From assembly GCF_033242365.1 (NCBI RefSeq), contig NZ_BTHK01000023.1, forward strand, positions 1 through 32,765: 32,765 bases of DNA. Reading direction: 5' to 3'. The position numbers and the translations under genes are program-made. This DNA comes from Lachnoanaerobaculum sanguinis (GTDB lineage: Bacteria > Bacillota > Clostridia > Lachnospirales > Lachnospiraceae). Shown here piece by piece: positions 7,608 to 16,052 of this stretch. The first letter of the stretch is position 1; every line of letters starts with the position of its first letter. Below the pieces are notes generated by a model. It searched no databases. It worked only from the letters and a program-made list of their open reading frames with translations, and was not told the origin of the DNA.

Positions 7608-8798
7608 ATGAAACATACTATCAGAAAAATGTTGGTTACAGGTATGATAAGCGGCTTGCTTTCACTTTCTGCTGTTTCTGCGGTATACGCTGCAAACGGT
7701 TGGAAAGAGTCAAACGGTACTTGGACCTATCTCGATGACAACGGACAATTGCACAAAAGCTGGCTCCCGTCTTCAAACGGGTATTATTATATGGATTTGT
7801 CTACAGGCGTTATGGTGACCGGATGGAAGAAAATCGATTCCAAATGGTATTACTTTAAGTCTAACGGAATAATGGCTACAGGCTGGTTCAAAGTTGATAA
7901 TGACTGGTATTACACGCTCAGCAGCGGAAACCTTGTACAAAACAGCTGGTTAAAGAGCGATTCAAACTACTTCTACCTTAAGGGCACAGGTGTCATGGCC
8001 ACAGGTTGGAGACAGATGGACGGTGCGTGGTATTATTTCAAGCCTGACGGAAGAGCCGCTTTCGGTTGGACAAAAGTAGGCGATAAGACCTATTATTTCT
8101 CCAGTTCCGCAAAGATGTATACATCATGGAATCAAATCGACGGCGTTTACTACTATTTCAATGCTGACGGTTCTATGAAAACAGGTTGGATAAATGACGG
8201 TACTCATAAGTTCTATATGGAAGAAGCTGAAGGCGAAAATCACGGTAAAATGACATTCGGTCTTAAGAAAATTTCCGGTGCATCTTACTATTTCAATGAA
8301 AAAGGTCATATGATTACCGGTTGGTTGCAATCAAACGGCAAGTATTATTACTTTGATGCCGACGGAAAGATGGTAACCGGTAAATCTATAAATATAGAAG
8401 GAAAAGAATACACATTTGATGCAAATGGTGTATGTACAAATCTTAGTGGCACTCCTAGCAGTGTCACTAATGCTATATCCGAAACAAAGAAATCAGACGG
8501 TAAAAGCAGTACGGCAGCACCTACTGCAGCCGCTAATGAGGCACCTACAGTTGCACCCGGAGCAAAAACCGAATCTTCAAGTTCTTCTTCCTCTTCAGCT
8601 GCCCAAGCTTCTGCCGAAGCTAAACCCGGAAGCAAAGAAACAACAGCTCCCGCTTCACCGCTTGATGAGGCAAAAGCAAAAAATAATAAAGAAGAAGCGA
8701 AAAGTCCGGCTGATGAGAGCAAAAAGAATGCACAAAGTTCTTCTTCAAGCAAGGATGAAGTAGGTTTAAAACCCGGTGAAACATCCGGACCGAAATAG
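7608..8798 (+). CDS. Secreted choline-binding-repeat protein with disordered C-terminal tail
   Basis: A 396-residue exported protein. The ATG at 7608 follows AAAGGAGG by four bases; an upstream in-frame start at 7557 has no binding site. Residues 1-28 are a signal peptide ending VYA, then about 11 cell-wall-binding repeats of roughly 20 residues with the W-Y-Y-F ... G-x-M-x-T-G-W pattern (about residues 30-285). Such repeats bind choline on teichoic acids, or glucans in some enzymes (family knowledge). The last 110 residues are low complexity (Ser, Ala, Lys, Glu, Pro) and have no LPxTG motif. No catalytic domain is present, so it may be an adhesin, scaffold or wall-organising protein. It is nine bases upstream of a GH25 gene with the same repeats. 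Confidence 0.85.
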   Translation: MKHTIRKMLVTGMISGLLSLSAVSAVYAANGWKESNGTWTYLDDNGQLHKSWLPSSNGYYYMDLSTGVMVTGWKKIDSKWYYFKSNGIMATGWFKVDNDWYYTLSSGNLVQNSWLKSDSNYFYLKGTGVMATGWRQMDGAWYYFKPDGRAAFGWTKVGDKTYYFSSSAKMYTSWNQIDGVYYYFNADGSMKTGWINDGTHKFYMEEAEGENHGKMTFGLKKISGASYYFNEKGHMITGWLQSNGKYYYFDADGKMVTGKSINIEGKEYTFDANGVCTNLSGTPSSVTNAISETKKSDGKSSTAAPTAAANEAPTVAPGAKTESSSSSSSSAAQASAEAKPGSKETTAPASPLDEAKAKNNKEEAKSPADESKKNAQSSSSSKDEVGLKPGETSGPK

Positions 8799-8807
8799 AG
8801 GTACAAA

Positions 8808-10721
8808 ATGCATTTAAATAAATTTATAAAAACGGCTATATCTTTGTCACTTGCGCTGTCTTTGCTTAGTCCGGTTACATCATTTGCAGCCAATGAATGG
8901 ACAATGCAAACACCGGGAGTATATCAAATGCTTGACGGATCATCCCTTACCGGAGTAGTTGCAAGAGGTATTGACCTTTCACATTATCAAGGTGATGTTG
9001 ACTGGGACAAGGTTGCCGCAGATGATGTTCAGTTCATCATACACGGAACCAGATACAAAGGTCAGATTGACCCTGTTATAAGAAGAAATCTTACTGAAGC
9101 AAACAAGAGAGGTATAAAGCTCGGAGTATATATTTATTCCTATGCAATGACAGTCGCACAGGCTGATGCAGAGGCTGACTTTGTTCTGGATATAATAAAG
9201 GATTATCCTATTTCATATCCTGTAGCTTTTGACGTTGAGGATGCCAATACACAGGGTAAACTTCCAAAAGACGAGCTTACAGCTATAATAAAGACATTCT
9301 GTAATAAGGTGGAAGCCGCAGGATATTATCCTATTGTATATGCAAATGACTATTGGATTGCAAACAAGCTTGATATGAATGCCTTGAAAAAATACGATAT
9401 CTGGGTTGCCAGATATAATGTAAAGCATTCATATCCGGATCCTGTTATCTGGCAGGCTACAAGTACAGGTAAGGTAAACGGTATAAAAGGTAATGTAGAT
9501 ATTGACTTCCAATATAAATCTTTTTCCGATAAGATTCCTGCAAATACCTGGAGAACTATTGCAGGAAAGAGATATTATTACAAAGACTACAATATGGTAA
9601 AGGATTCATGGGTACATGACTCCAACAATTCTTACTATATGGATTCAAACGGTACGGCAAAGACAGGTTGGTTTACTTCAAATAATGCAAGCTATTATCT
9701 GGATTCGTCAAAAAACGGTGCCGCAAAAAAAGGTTGGTATAAAGAAAATTCAGACTGGTACTATCTTGACAGCACTGACGGCAAGATGATTACAGGTTGG
9801 ATCAATGACGGAAACAAGAGATACTATGCCGACAAAGACGGTAAAATGCAGACAGGTTGGCTTGTAGACGGTAAAAACACATATTTCCTGGCTCCTTCAG
9901 GTGTTATGACCACCGGTTGGGTAAATGACAATAACACATGGTACTACATGGATAACAACGGTAGAATGCAGACAGGCTGGATTGATACCGGTAACCAAAG
10001 ATATTACATGGACAATACAGGTAAGATGCAGACAGGTTGGACAGATATCGGAAACTCAAGATATTTTCTCACCAAGTCAGGTGCTATGTATAAGGGTTGG
10101 CTGAATGATTCAGGTGCCTGGTATTATATGGATAATAACGGTGTTATGAAGACAGGTTGGATCAATGATAAAAACACCTGGTACTACACGGACAATACCG
10201 GTAAAATGCAAACAGGTTGGATAAATGACGGAAAGAACAGATATTTCCTTACCGACTCGGGTGCTATGAAGACAGGTTGGTTAAAGGATGGCAACGACTG
10301 GTATTATATTGACAAGTCAGGCTCCATATCAACCGGATGGGTCAATGACGGCGGTACATGGTACTATTTGGACGGCTCAGGCAAGATGCAGACAGGCTGG
10401 ATTGATTTAAACAACCAAAGATATTTCCTATCTCCAAGCGGTGCTATGAAGACCGGATGGATAAATGTAGATAAAAACTGGTATTACATGAACAGTTCGG
10501 GAAATATGGCAAGAGGTATGATAAATGTCAATAATGTTTCATACTATCTTGATGAAAGCGGAAAGATGCTTGTCAATACAACTGTAAATGTAAACGGTAC
10601 AGACTACCGTATAGACGCTTCAGGTGCTATGTCTCAGATTGTTCCCGAGATAACAGCAACTCCCGAAACTTCTACGGCTGCCGTTTCCACACAGGCAAGT
10701 GTAGGACCGGCCGGAAACTAA
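8808..10721 (+). CDS. GH25 muramidase with choline-binding repeats
   Basis: A 637-residue secreted lysozyme-type enzyme that would cut the N-acetylmuramic acid-beta-1,4-N-acetylglucosamine bond of peptidoglycan. Residues 1-27 form a signal peptide. The GH25 domain (about 50-240) shows the family residues D56 in RGIDLSHYQ, D142 and E144 in AFDVED, and a closing DIDFQY. About 18 repeats of 20 residues (about 250-615) follow, with the W-Y-Y ... G-K-M-Q-T-G-W pattern, then a Thr/Ala-rich tail. It is probably co-transcribed with the preceding repeat protein (gap nine bases, weak AGGT binding site). A host autolysin is the likeliest role; nothing suggests a prophage, as no holin or phage gene is nearby. 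Confidence 0.93.
   Translation: MHLNKFIKTAISLSLALSLLSPVTSFAANEWTMQTPGVYQMLDGSSLTGVVARGIDLSHYQGDVDWDKVAADDVQFIIHGTRYKGQIDPVIRRNLTEANKRGIKLGVYIYSYAMTVAQADAEADFVLDIIKDYPISYPVAFDVEDANTQGKLPKDELTAIIKTFCNKVEAAGYYPIVYANDYWIANKLDMNALKKYDIWVARYNVKHSYPDPVIWQATSTGKVNGIKGNVDIDFQYKSFSDKIPANTWRTIAGKRYYYKDYNMVKDSWVHDSNNSYYMDSNGTAKTGWFTSNNASYYLDSSKNGAAKKGWYKENSDWYYLDSTDGKMITGWINDGNKRYYADKDGKMQTGWLVDGKNTYFLAPSGVMTTGWVNDNNTWYYMDNNGRMQTGWIDTGNQRYYMDNTGKMQTGWTDIGNSRYFLTKSGAMYKGWLNDSGAWYYMDNNGVMKTGWINDKNTWYYTDNTGKMQTGWINDGKNRYFLTDSGAMKTGWLKDGNDWYYIDKSGSISTGWVNDGGTWYYLDGSGKMQTGWIDLNNQRYFLSPSGAMKTGWINVDKNWYYMNSSGNMARGMINVNNVSYYLDESGKMLVNTTVNVNGTDYRIDASGAMSQIVPEITATPETSTAAVSTQASVGPAGN
9720..10450 (+). repeat. Nested 60-bp / 180-bp tandem repeats inside the GH25 gene
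   Basis: The wall-binding repeats are encoded by units of 60 bp. A higher-order period is also visible: repeats ending in SGAM or SGVM recur at 9900, 10080, 10260 and 10440, exactly 180 bp apart, with a W-Y-Y unit, a second aromatic unit and a R-Y-F-L unit in each set of three. This suggests growth by duplication of a three-repeat block. Confidence 0.8.
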
Positions 10722-10737
10722 AAAATCAAACAAAAAT

Positions 10738-10815
10738 ACTACAGCTGAAATCAACAATCCTGTAGTCATAGTAAGTTAAACTTTATAGCGAAGCAGAATT
10801 TTTCTACTTCGCTAT
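10738..10815 (+). terminator. Two hairpins after the muramidase gene, possible terminator
   Basis: Two inverted repeats follow the stop at 10721. The first is ACTACAG/CTGTAGT (10738-10744 with 10760-10766, loop 15). The second is ATAGCGAAG/CTTCGCTAT (10785-10793 with 10807-10815), which extends inward by AGAA/TTCT after one mismatch and leaves a 3-base loop. The following sequence, TCCTATATTG, is only weakly T-rich, so termination is plausible but not certain. Confidence 0.5.
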
Positions 10816-11047
10816 TCCTATATTGTATTACTAAGTATATATTCAACATTACTTACTCTTCATGTTTGTCATTACACTCATAATCCTCTTCGGTTTATTT
10901 CATGATATATTCTATTTTTACATATATTTTAAATACCACTCTTGCAAATTTATTTATGACTAAGTTTGGAACAATGTTTAAGATAAAAAAGTCTTAATTT
11001 TAATAACTTTATAAATATATTTTATTCCAATACTTTTAAAAAACTTT

Positions 11048-11150
11048 TATAATATGAGGAATGCAAGACCGTAGTGCGTTTTCTATTCCTATACACCTGT
11101 AGGCAGATGATTTTCATGCAGGATATCCTGTATCTTTATTCAATCAATAC
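11048..11150 (+). ncRNA. Possible structured transcript in the 10722-11354 gap
   Basis: The 633-bp gap is mostly AT-rich and non-coding. Within it, a TATAAT at 11048-11053 is followed by a more GC-rich, structured stretch: AGGAAT/ATTCCT (11057-11062 with 11085-11090), then ATGA/TCAT with a short T-rich loop near 11107-11116, then a perfect 12-bp palindrome CAGGATATCCTG (11119-11130). The -35 region is poor. It could be a small RNA, a long leader for the lipoprotein gene, or an operator. I do not recognise a known RNA family. The rest of the gap shows nothing definite. Confidence 0.25.
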
Positions 11151-11354
11151 ATTTCCACTTTTATAGAAAAATGGTTATCAATAATGTGATACCTATGTGA
11201 ACAAGAGATTTTAATACTGCAAAAACTTCTAAACTGATACTTGAATTGAAGGATTGAATTTGAATTTAAAGTTTTTCTCCATATTTACAATCCATATATT
11301 TAATGATAGTATTTACGTGAGTAAACTTCAAATATATTTTTAGGAGAATTTATA

Positions 11355-12494
11355 ATGAAAAAGAAGCTATTTGCCTTATTCTTATTATCATTTTTAATGT
11401 CTTCACTTTCAGGATGCCATTCATCCAAAGAGAGCCAAACCTCATCTGCTACACAGGAAAGTGAATCTATCTCTACACAAGAACCTTCCAAAGAAGAAAA
11501 AACTACTGCTTCATCAGAGAGTGATCTGACTCAAGCTTCAGTAGATGATGAATTTTCCTTATCAGAAAGTATCTATTTCCCTTATGAAAATTTAAATGAG
11601 TTAACTATTAATGAAAAGACTGATAAGGACAGCTTAAAAAATATCATTAGCAAACTCCCTGAGATAGCTGAATATATACAACTTAGTGATGTGGATTTAA
11701 GTGATGACTCTTCGACCATAACAATCAAATATGATGAATTTTATGAAGGTGCAATAGCATCCAGGCTTTATGATATTGATTTAACACCACCCGGCATAGA
11801 TGAAAATCCTTTGCATTCTTCACCATATATATTTCCAAGGCTTGACAATAATGCTTTGCTTTTAATAATAGCCAATGATTCCATATCATATGTAAATTAT
11901 GAAATTTCTGTACCTGAGGAATTTTATGATTCAAAACCTCTTACTCTAAAACTTGCAAGAGAAAACTTTATAAAGCACATAGGTGATATATCCGGTGCCA
12001 GAGAAGATAAAAGCCGTTATGATATTTTATTAGATTATGATAACGCCATATTTGCCAATAGAATTCACCTTAATGGTGTAGTCCTTGGTTCTGAAGAGGA
12101 AGTGCTCATTAAAAGATATAATGAACCTAATGAAAAAGATGGAAATAATTATATATATCTTTCTGAAGATGGCACTATAACATTTAGGCTCGAAAAAGGA
12201 AAAACTGAAGATAATCTATTAACTGTTACAAAGATTTCAGTTCGTCCACTAAAAAAAATCATATATAAACAGTTTTTTCCAGCCAGTATAGGATTATTAC
12301 CTGAGCAAAATGGAGTTTTAAGCAAATCTCGTGTTGTGGGCTACCTTGGAGAACCTAGAATAAAAACTTCGGATACTTATTATTATAGACTAACCTCCGG
12401 TTTATCTGATTATCTATACTTTACATATGATAACAATGAAAATGTAATAGAATATGGAATGGTAAGAGAAGAACTTATACCTAAAAATCATTAA
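11355..12494 (+). CDS. Lipoprotein of unknown function
   Basis: A 379-residue protein. Residues 1-20 form a lipoprotein signal peptide with lipobox L-S-G-C and lipidated Cys at 21. A Ser/Thr/Glu/Gln-rich linker follows to about residue 65, then a soluble domain of about 310 residues that I do not recognise. The C-terminal 80 residues contain a GYLGEP-x-I ... YYYRL ... YFTYDNN-x-NVIEYG pattern that resembles small beta-rich domains of Gram-positive lipoproteins, but this is only a resemblance. AGGAG lies eight bases before the ATG. The gene stands alone, flanked by a long gap and by a strong terminator at 12504. Confidence 0.85.
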   Translation: MKKKLFALFLLSFLMSSLSGCHSSKESQTSSATQESESISTQEPSKEEKTTASSESDLTQASVDDEFSLSESIYFPYENLNELTINEKTDKDSLKNIISKLPEIAEYIQLSDVDLSDDSSTITIKYDEFYEGAIASRLYDIDLTPPGIDENPLHSSPYIFPRLDNNALLLIIANDSISYVNYEISVPEEFYDSKPLTLKLARENFIKHIGDISGAREDKSRYDILLDYDNAIFANRIHLNGVVLGSEEEVLIKRYNEPNEKDGNNYIYLSEDGTITFRLEKGKTEDNLLTVTKISVRPLKKIIYKQFFPASIGLLPEQNGVLSKSRVVGYLGEPRIKTSDTYYYRLTSGLSDYLYFTYDNNENVIEYGMVREELIPKNH

Positions 12495-12503
12495 ATATAA
12501 AAT

Positions 12504-12537
12504 GGGCTGTAACATATAAAAAATTACGTTACAGCCC
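12504..12537. terminator. Bidirectional terminator
   Basis: A perfect 10-bp stem (GGGCTGTAAC at 12504-12513 with GTTACAGCCC at 12528-12537) lies between convergent genes. On the plus strand it is followed by CCTCTTTTA; on the minus strand by ATTTTATATTTA. It can end both the lipoprotein transcript and the long minus-strand operon. Confidence 0.85.
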
Positions 12538-12582
12538 CCTCTTTTATACAAAACTATTTTATTCTATCATAGATTATTTAAG

Positions 12583-13263
12583 TTACTTTACAAATCTGGA
12601 AAACAAGTCTATCAATATTCCAATTAATATACTTACAGCAATACATATGAAAGTTATCCTTGCAAGCATCCTGCCCTTATTCCAGTACTTTGTACTTATA
12701 TGCAATCCGTCTATCAAATCTATTCCCGGTATCCGTTGAAGGATAAAATGCATTGAAGTTCTCTCAAAAGTCATCTTCTTTTGCTTCCTTGTAATGTCCA
12801 AAATACAAATAGTTAATATAAAACATGGCAACTCTATTAAAGTTGTGCATACCAGCAGTACAGGTAGTAAAATCCACATACCAATTATAAATGGCCAAGT
12901 AATAATGACAAACGGCATTAAAAATACCAAAAAAAAGGCTCCTACTCCGCCTAAGCAAATAAAAACAGGCAGACCTCTACCAATTAACATAATTGGCATA
13001 AGTGTGTATTTATAAAAGAAATAGTTATTTATACAGTAATCTATATCCTCTGTCTTTATAGCTTCCAGTATATTTATAATTTGTACTCTGATAAGTATTA
13101 CATATACCACAATAAACAATATATTATTCACTGCAACAATTACAGTAGGAATACTTACATCTGATTCCGATAAGATTTGATGCAAAACAATTATATTAAA
13201 GCATAGCCATGCATATATTAAAATTATATAGAATATATCTAAAACAGGCCGGAATTTCTTCAA
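12583..13263 (-). CDS. Polytopic membrane protein, paralogue of the next gene upstream
   Basis: A 226-residue integral membrane protein with about five or six hydrophobic segments. I do not recognise the family. It shares two clear blocks with its upstream neighbour: EDIDYCINNYFFYKYTLMP (near residues 72-90) and the block with IDGL-x-IS-x-KYWN-K/R-GR near residue 185. The start is a TTG at 13261-13263, chosen because GGAGG lies six bases upstream and no ATG is near. It is the last gene of the minus-strand run and is followed by the terminator at 12504-12537. A transport or lipid-handling role is possible from context only. Confidence 0.75.
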   Translation of the reverse strand: MKKFRPVLDIFYIILIYAWLCFNIIVLHQILSESDVSIPTVIVAVNNILFIVVYVILIRVQIINILEAIKTEDIDYCINNYFFYKYTLMPIMLIGRGLPVFICLGGVGAFFLVFLMPFVIITWPFIIGMWILLPVLLVCTTLIELPCFILTICILDITRKQKKMTFERTSMHFILQRIPGIDLIDGLHISTKYWNKGRMLARITFICIAVSILIGILIDLFSRFVK

Positions 13264-13299
13264 ATTATTTCCTCCGTACTCATTTACACAAGATTATGC

Positions 13300-13971
13300 C
13301 TAAAATCTATTTACCAAATAAATCGACAATACCAATGCTGTTACACAAAAGGTAAAAACAGCAGTCACAACAGCCAATCCCCTGCCTCTATTCCAATACT
13401 TTATACTTATATACAGTCCGTCTATAATATTCAACACCGGTATCATCTGCAATAAAAAATGTATCGCTCTTTCCGCAGAAGATATACCGTATTTTTTTTG
13501 TGTAATACCTAAGACATACTCAATTGATATAAAACACGGCAACCCTATTACGACAAATACTATCAACACATACGGTATTATTGCAATAATCATATAAATA
13601 ATCATAGCAAAAAATAAAGCAAAAAAAGCGGCTATAAGATCTTCTTTTGGCCAATGAATTATCATTCCGAATATTACAAAAATAGAAGCACCTATTATTC
13701 CTGCACAGATTAATTCAACAGGCATCGTTATATATTTATATATAAAATATGTTTTCAGGCAGTAGTCTACATCTTCCTCCTTTTTAGCAAATGAAATATT
13801 TCGCATTTGTGATATCAAAACAAATATAAACAGTATACACATTGGAATCATTACTACCGTAGCAACAACAATGCTTATAGCATACAGTATAACCCAAACT
13901 ATTGAACCATATATTGCTGTTGCATACAGTATACCAAGCCACAAAGGGTGTTGTTTTTGATCATACTTCAT
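13300..13971 (-). CDS. Polytopic membrane protein, paralogue of the next gene downstream
   Basis: A 223-residue integral membrane protein with about five or six hydrophobic segments and the same two conserved blocks as its downstream neighbour: EDVDYCLKTYFIYKYITMP and IIDGLYISIKYWNRGRGLA. The pair therefore arose by tandem duplication. The function is unknown. The ATG at 13971 lies only three bases after the glf stop; the nearest Shine-Dalgarno-like sequence (GGAGAAG) is about 12 bases upstream, inside glf, so it is probably translated by coupling with glf. Confidence 0.75.
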   Translation of the reverse strand: MKYDQKQHPLWLGILYATAIYGSIVWVILYAISIVVATVVMIPMCILFIFVLISQMRNISFAKKEEDVDYCLKTYFIYKYITMPVELICAGIIGASIFVIFGMIIHWPKEDLIAAFFALFFAMIIYMIIAIIPYVLIVFVVIGLPCFISIEYVLGITQKKYGISSAERAIHFLLQMIPVLNIIDGLYISIKYWNRGRGLAVVTAVFTFCVTALVLSIYLVNRF

Positions 13972-13974
13972 ATA

Positions 13975-15072
13975 TTATAAATTCTTCTCCACACAATCAA
14001 GTGCCGCTTCAACTACCTTGTCCATATCATAGTACTTGTATGCTCCCAGTCTGCCACCGAAGATTATCTCAGGTCTTGTTTTTGAAAGCTTGACATAGCT
14101 TTCATATAGAGCATTGTTCTTTTCATTATTGATAGGATAATACGGTTCCTCACCCTTTTGCCACTCTGTAGGATATTCTTTTGAAATAATGGTGAAGTCC
14201 TGATTGCCGTATTCAAAATGCTTATGCTCTATTATTCTGGTGAACTTCACATCTCTTTCAGTATAGTTTACCACTGCATTTCCCTGATAGTTGTCGGTAT
14301 CAAGTCTTTCATCCTCAAAGTATACTCTTCTGTACTCAAGCACTCCAAGTTTATAATCAAAGAACTCATCAATCATTCCGGTATATACAGTTTTATCAGC
14401 TATATCAGGATTCTCCTTTATGAAATCTCTGTACTCGGTATTTGTTCTTACTTCTATACCCTCAAGAAGCTTTTCAACTATTCCGGTATATCCTCCTATA
14501 GGAATACCCTGGTATCTGTCATTGAAATAATTATTATCAAATGTAAATCTCAGTGGAAGTCTCTTTATAATAAATGCCGGAAGTTCCTTTGCATCTCTAC
14601 CCCACTGCTTTTCCGTATATCCCTTTATAAGCTTTTCGTATACATCTTTTCCGACCAAAGATATTGCCTGCTCTTCCAGATTCTTAGGGTCTGTAATTCC
14701 TGATTCCTGTCTTTGTTTTCCTATAATCGCCTTTGCCTCATCGGGAGTTTTTATATTCCAAAGCTTGCTGAAAGTATTCATATTAAACGGCAGATTGTAA
14801 AGTTCATCCTTATATATGGCAACAGGTGCATTGATATAATTATTGAACTCTGCAAAATTATTTACATACTCCCAAACTTTTTTATTTGAAGTATGGAAAA
14901 TATGAGCACCATATTTATGAACATTTATTCCGTCTACATTCTCGGTATAGATATTTCCGGCTATATGATCTCTCTTATCAATTACCAAAACACTCTTACC
15001 GCGCTTCTTTGCCTCATATGCAAATATTGCTCCGAAAAGCCCCGCTCCAACTACTAAAAAATCGTATTTCAT
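13975..15072 (-). CDS. glf: UDP-galactopyranose mutase
   Basis: Flavoenzyme that interconverts UDP-galactopyranose and UDP-galactofuranose, the donor for galactofuranose in surface glycans. The 365-residue protein has the FAD-binding VVGAGLFGA motif at residues 6-14, the HKYGAHIFHT substrate-region motif (about 52-61), the NLPFNMNTF segment, the GYTEKQWG motif, and a C-terminal GGRLGAYKYYDMD typical of the family. It sits 14 bases after the UbiA-like gene and three bases before a membrane-protein gene, with no galactofuranosyltransferase recognisable next to it. Length is normal. The neighbourhood suggests galactofuranose on a lipid-linked product, but that is inference. Confidence 0.96.
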   Translation of the reverse strand: MKYDFLVVGAGLFGAIFAYEAKKRGKSVLVIDKRDHIAGNIYTENVDGINVHKYGAHIFHTSNKKVWEYVNNFAEFNNYINAPVAIYKDELYNLPFNMNTFSKLWNIKTPDEAKAIIGKQRQESGITDPKNLEEQAISLVGKDVYEKLIKGYTEKQWGRDAKELPAFIIKRLPLRFTFDNNYFNDRYQGIPIGGYTGIVEKLLEGIEVRTNTEYRDFIKENPDIADKTVYTGMIDEFFDYKLGVLEYRRVYFEDERLDTDNYQGNAVVNYTERDVKFTRIIEHKHFEYGNQDFTIISKEYPTEWQKGEEPYYPINNEKNNALYESYVKLSKTRPEIIFGGRLGAYKYYDMDKVVEAALDCVEKNL

Positions 15073-15086
15073 ATGCTACTCCTTAT

Positions 15087-16052
15087 CTATATCTTTCCAA
15101 CTATCAAATAAATTACAATAGTTGCAATCATCATACATTCCTGTATATATGTATATCTTTCCACCTTACTGACAATTCTGTATTTGCCCGGATCCTTCTT
15201 ATATTCAATGAATTTCATAGAACACCACACTGTGTTTGCAAGTAATGCCACTACAGAGATCTTATTCAGATTCCATACCAAAACCACATTTGTAAGTATA
15301 TCAAGCCAAGTAAGAAGAAATACAAAATCAACGCATTTCTTATATCCGAACAGCTTTGAATATGTGACATATTCGGTTTCCTCTTTAGGTGCACGAATCT
15401 TTCTGGAAATCTCCCAAATAAGTGCGGGGAAATAAAGTGTCATAACCGCCATCAAATTTGTAATATCAAATATCGGAAGTTTATACTTCATTATCGCATA
15501 AGAAATAACATAAATATTTAATATTATCTGTACCGGATTATGTGTAACCAAGGCAAGAGGCAATGACTTTGCTATCTTATGCTTTTGGAAGAACCATACC
15601 GCCATCAAGCTTCCGTAACTGTAAAGTATAAGACAGAAAATAAAATTCCTCATAAAAAGTATATTTATAAAAATGGTTATTCCGATAAGTACAGTAGCAA
15701 AAATTCTTAAATCATCCTTATGCACTCTACCCGATGGAAGCGGTCTGCTTGCAAAAAGTCTGCAATCCAGCTCATAATCCTTAAAATCATCCGCAATACG
15801 CAGCCAAAGTAAAAAGCTGAATATTGTAAATCCTCCGATTATTACACCTATTACATCATGCTGTATAAAATAAGATATTAAATCGGACTGCCCTTCAACC
15901 TTATCAAATAAAAGCAGCTGTTTTCCGCTTACTCCGTGATTTAGAAGTACTATAAAGTAGATTTCCAAAAACACAATGTAGCCAAGACATAGTCTTGGAA
16001 TAAGCGGAAACATTTCATTAAAATAAACTCTAAGCCTTTTTAATCTTTCCAT
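15087..16052 (-). CDS. UbiA-like membrane prenyltransferase with atypical second motif
   Basis: A 321-residue protein with about eight or nine membrane helices. The first Asp-rich motif of the UbiA superfamily is clear: DDFKDYELD at residues 88-96, followed by RPLPSG at 103-108. UbiA enzymes move a polyprenyl or similar group from a diphosphate to an acceptor (family knowledge). The second Asp-rich motif is not canonical: in its place is EISRKIRAPKEE (214-225) followed by YSKLFG. The substrate cannot be predicted. The start overlaps the end of the Psd-like gene by 23 bases, with GGAG seven bases before the ATG. The context of phospholipid genes suggests a lipid or lipid-linked acceptor. Confidence 0.75.
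   Translation of the reverse strand: MERLKRLRVYFNEMFPLIPRLCLGYIVFLEIYFIVLLNHGVSGKQLLLFDKVEGQSDLISYFIQHDVIGVIIGGFTIFSFLLWLRIADDFKDYELDCRLFASRPLPSGRVHKDDLRIFATVLIGITIFINILFMRNFIFCLILYSYGSLMAVWFFQKHKIAKSLPLALVTHNPVQIILNIYVISYAIMKYKLPIFDITNLMAVMTLYFPALIWEISRKIRAPKEETEYVTYSKLFGYKKCVDFVFLLTWLDILTNVVLVWNLNKISVVALLANTVWCSMKFIEYKKDPGKYRIVSKVERYTYIQECMMIATIVIYLIVGKI

Noticed and set aside
8348..8893. Long open frame on the minus strand opposite the repeat protein
   Set aside because: It is the antisense of Ser/Ala-rich coding sequence, has no ribosome binding site and shows no family features.
9700..10500. Regular direct repeats that could suggest a CRISPR array
   Set aside because: The 60-bp units are in-frame coding repeats of a wall-binding protein with no unique spacers and no cas genes nearby.
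8808..10721. GH25 muramidase as a prophage endolysin
   Set aside because: It has a signal peptide and a partner secreted protein, and no holin, tail or integrase gene is near.
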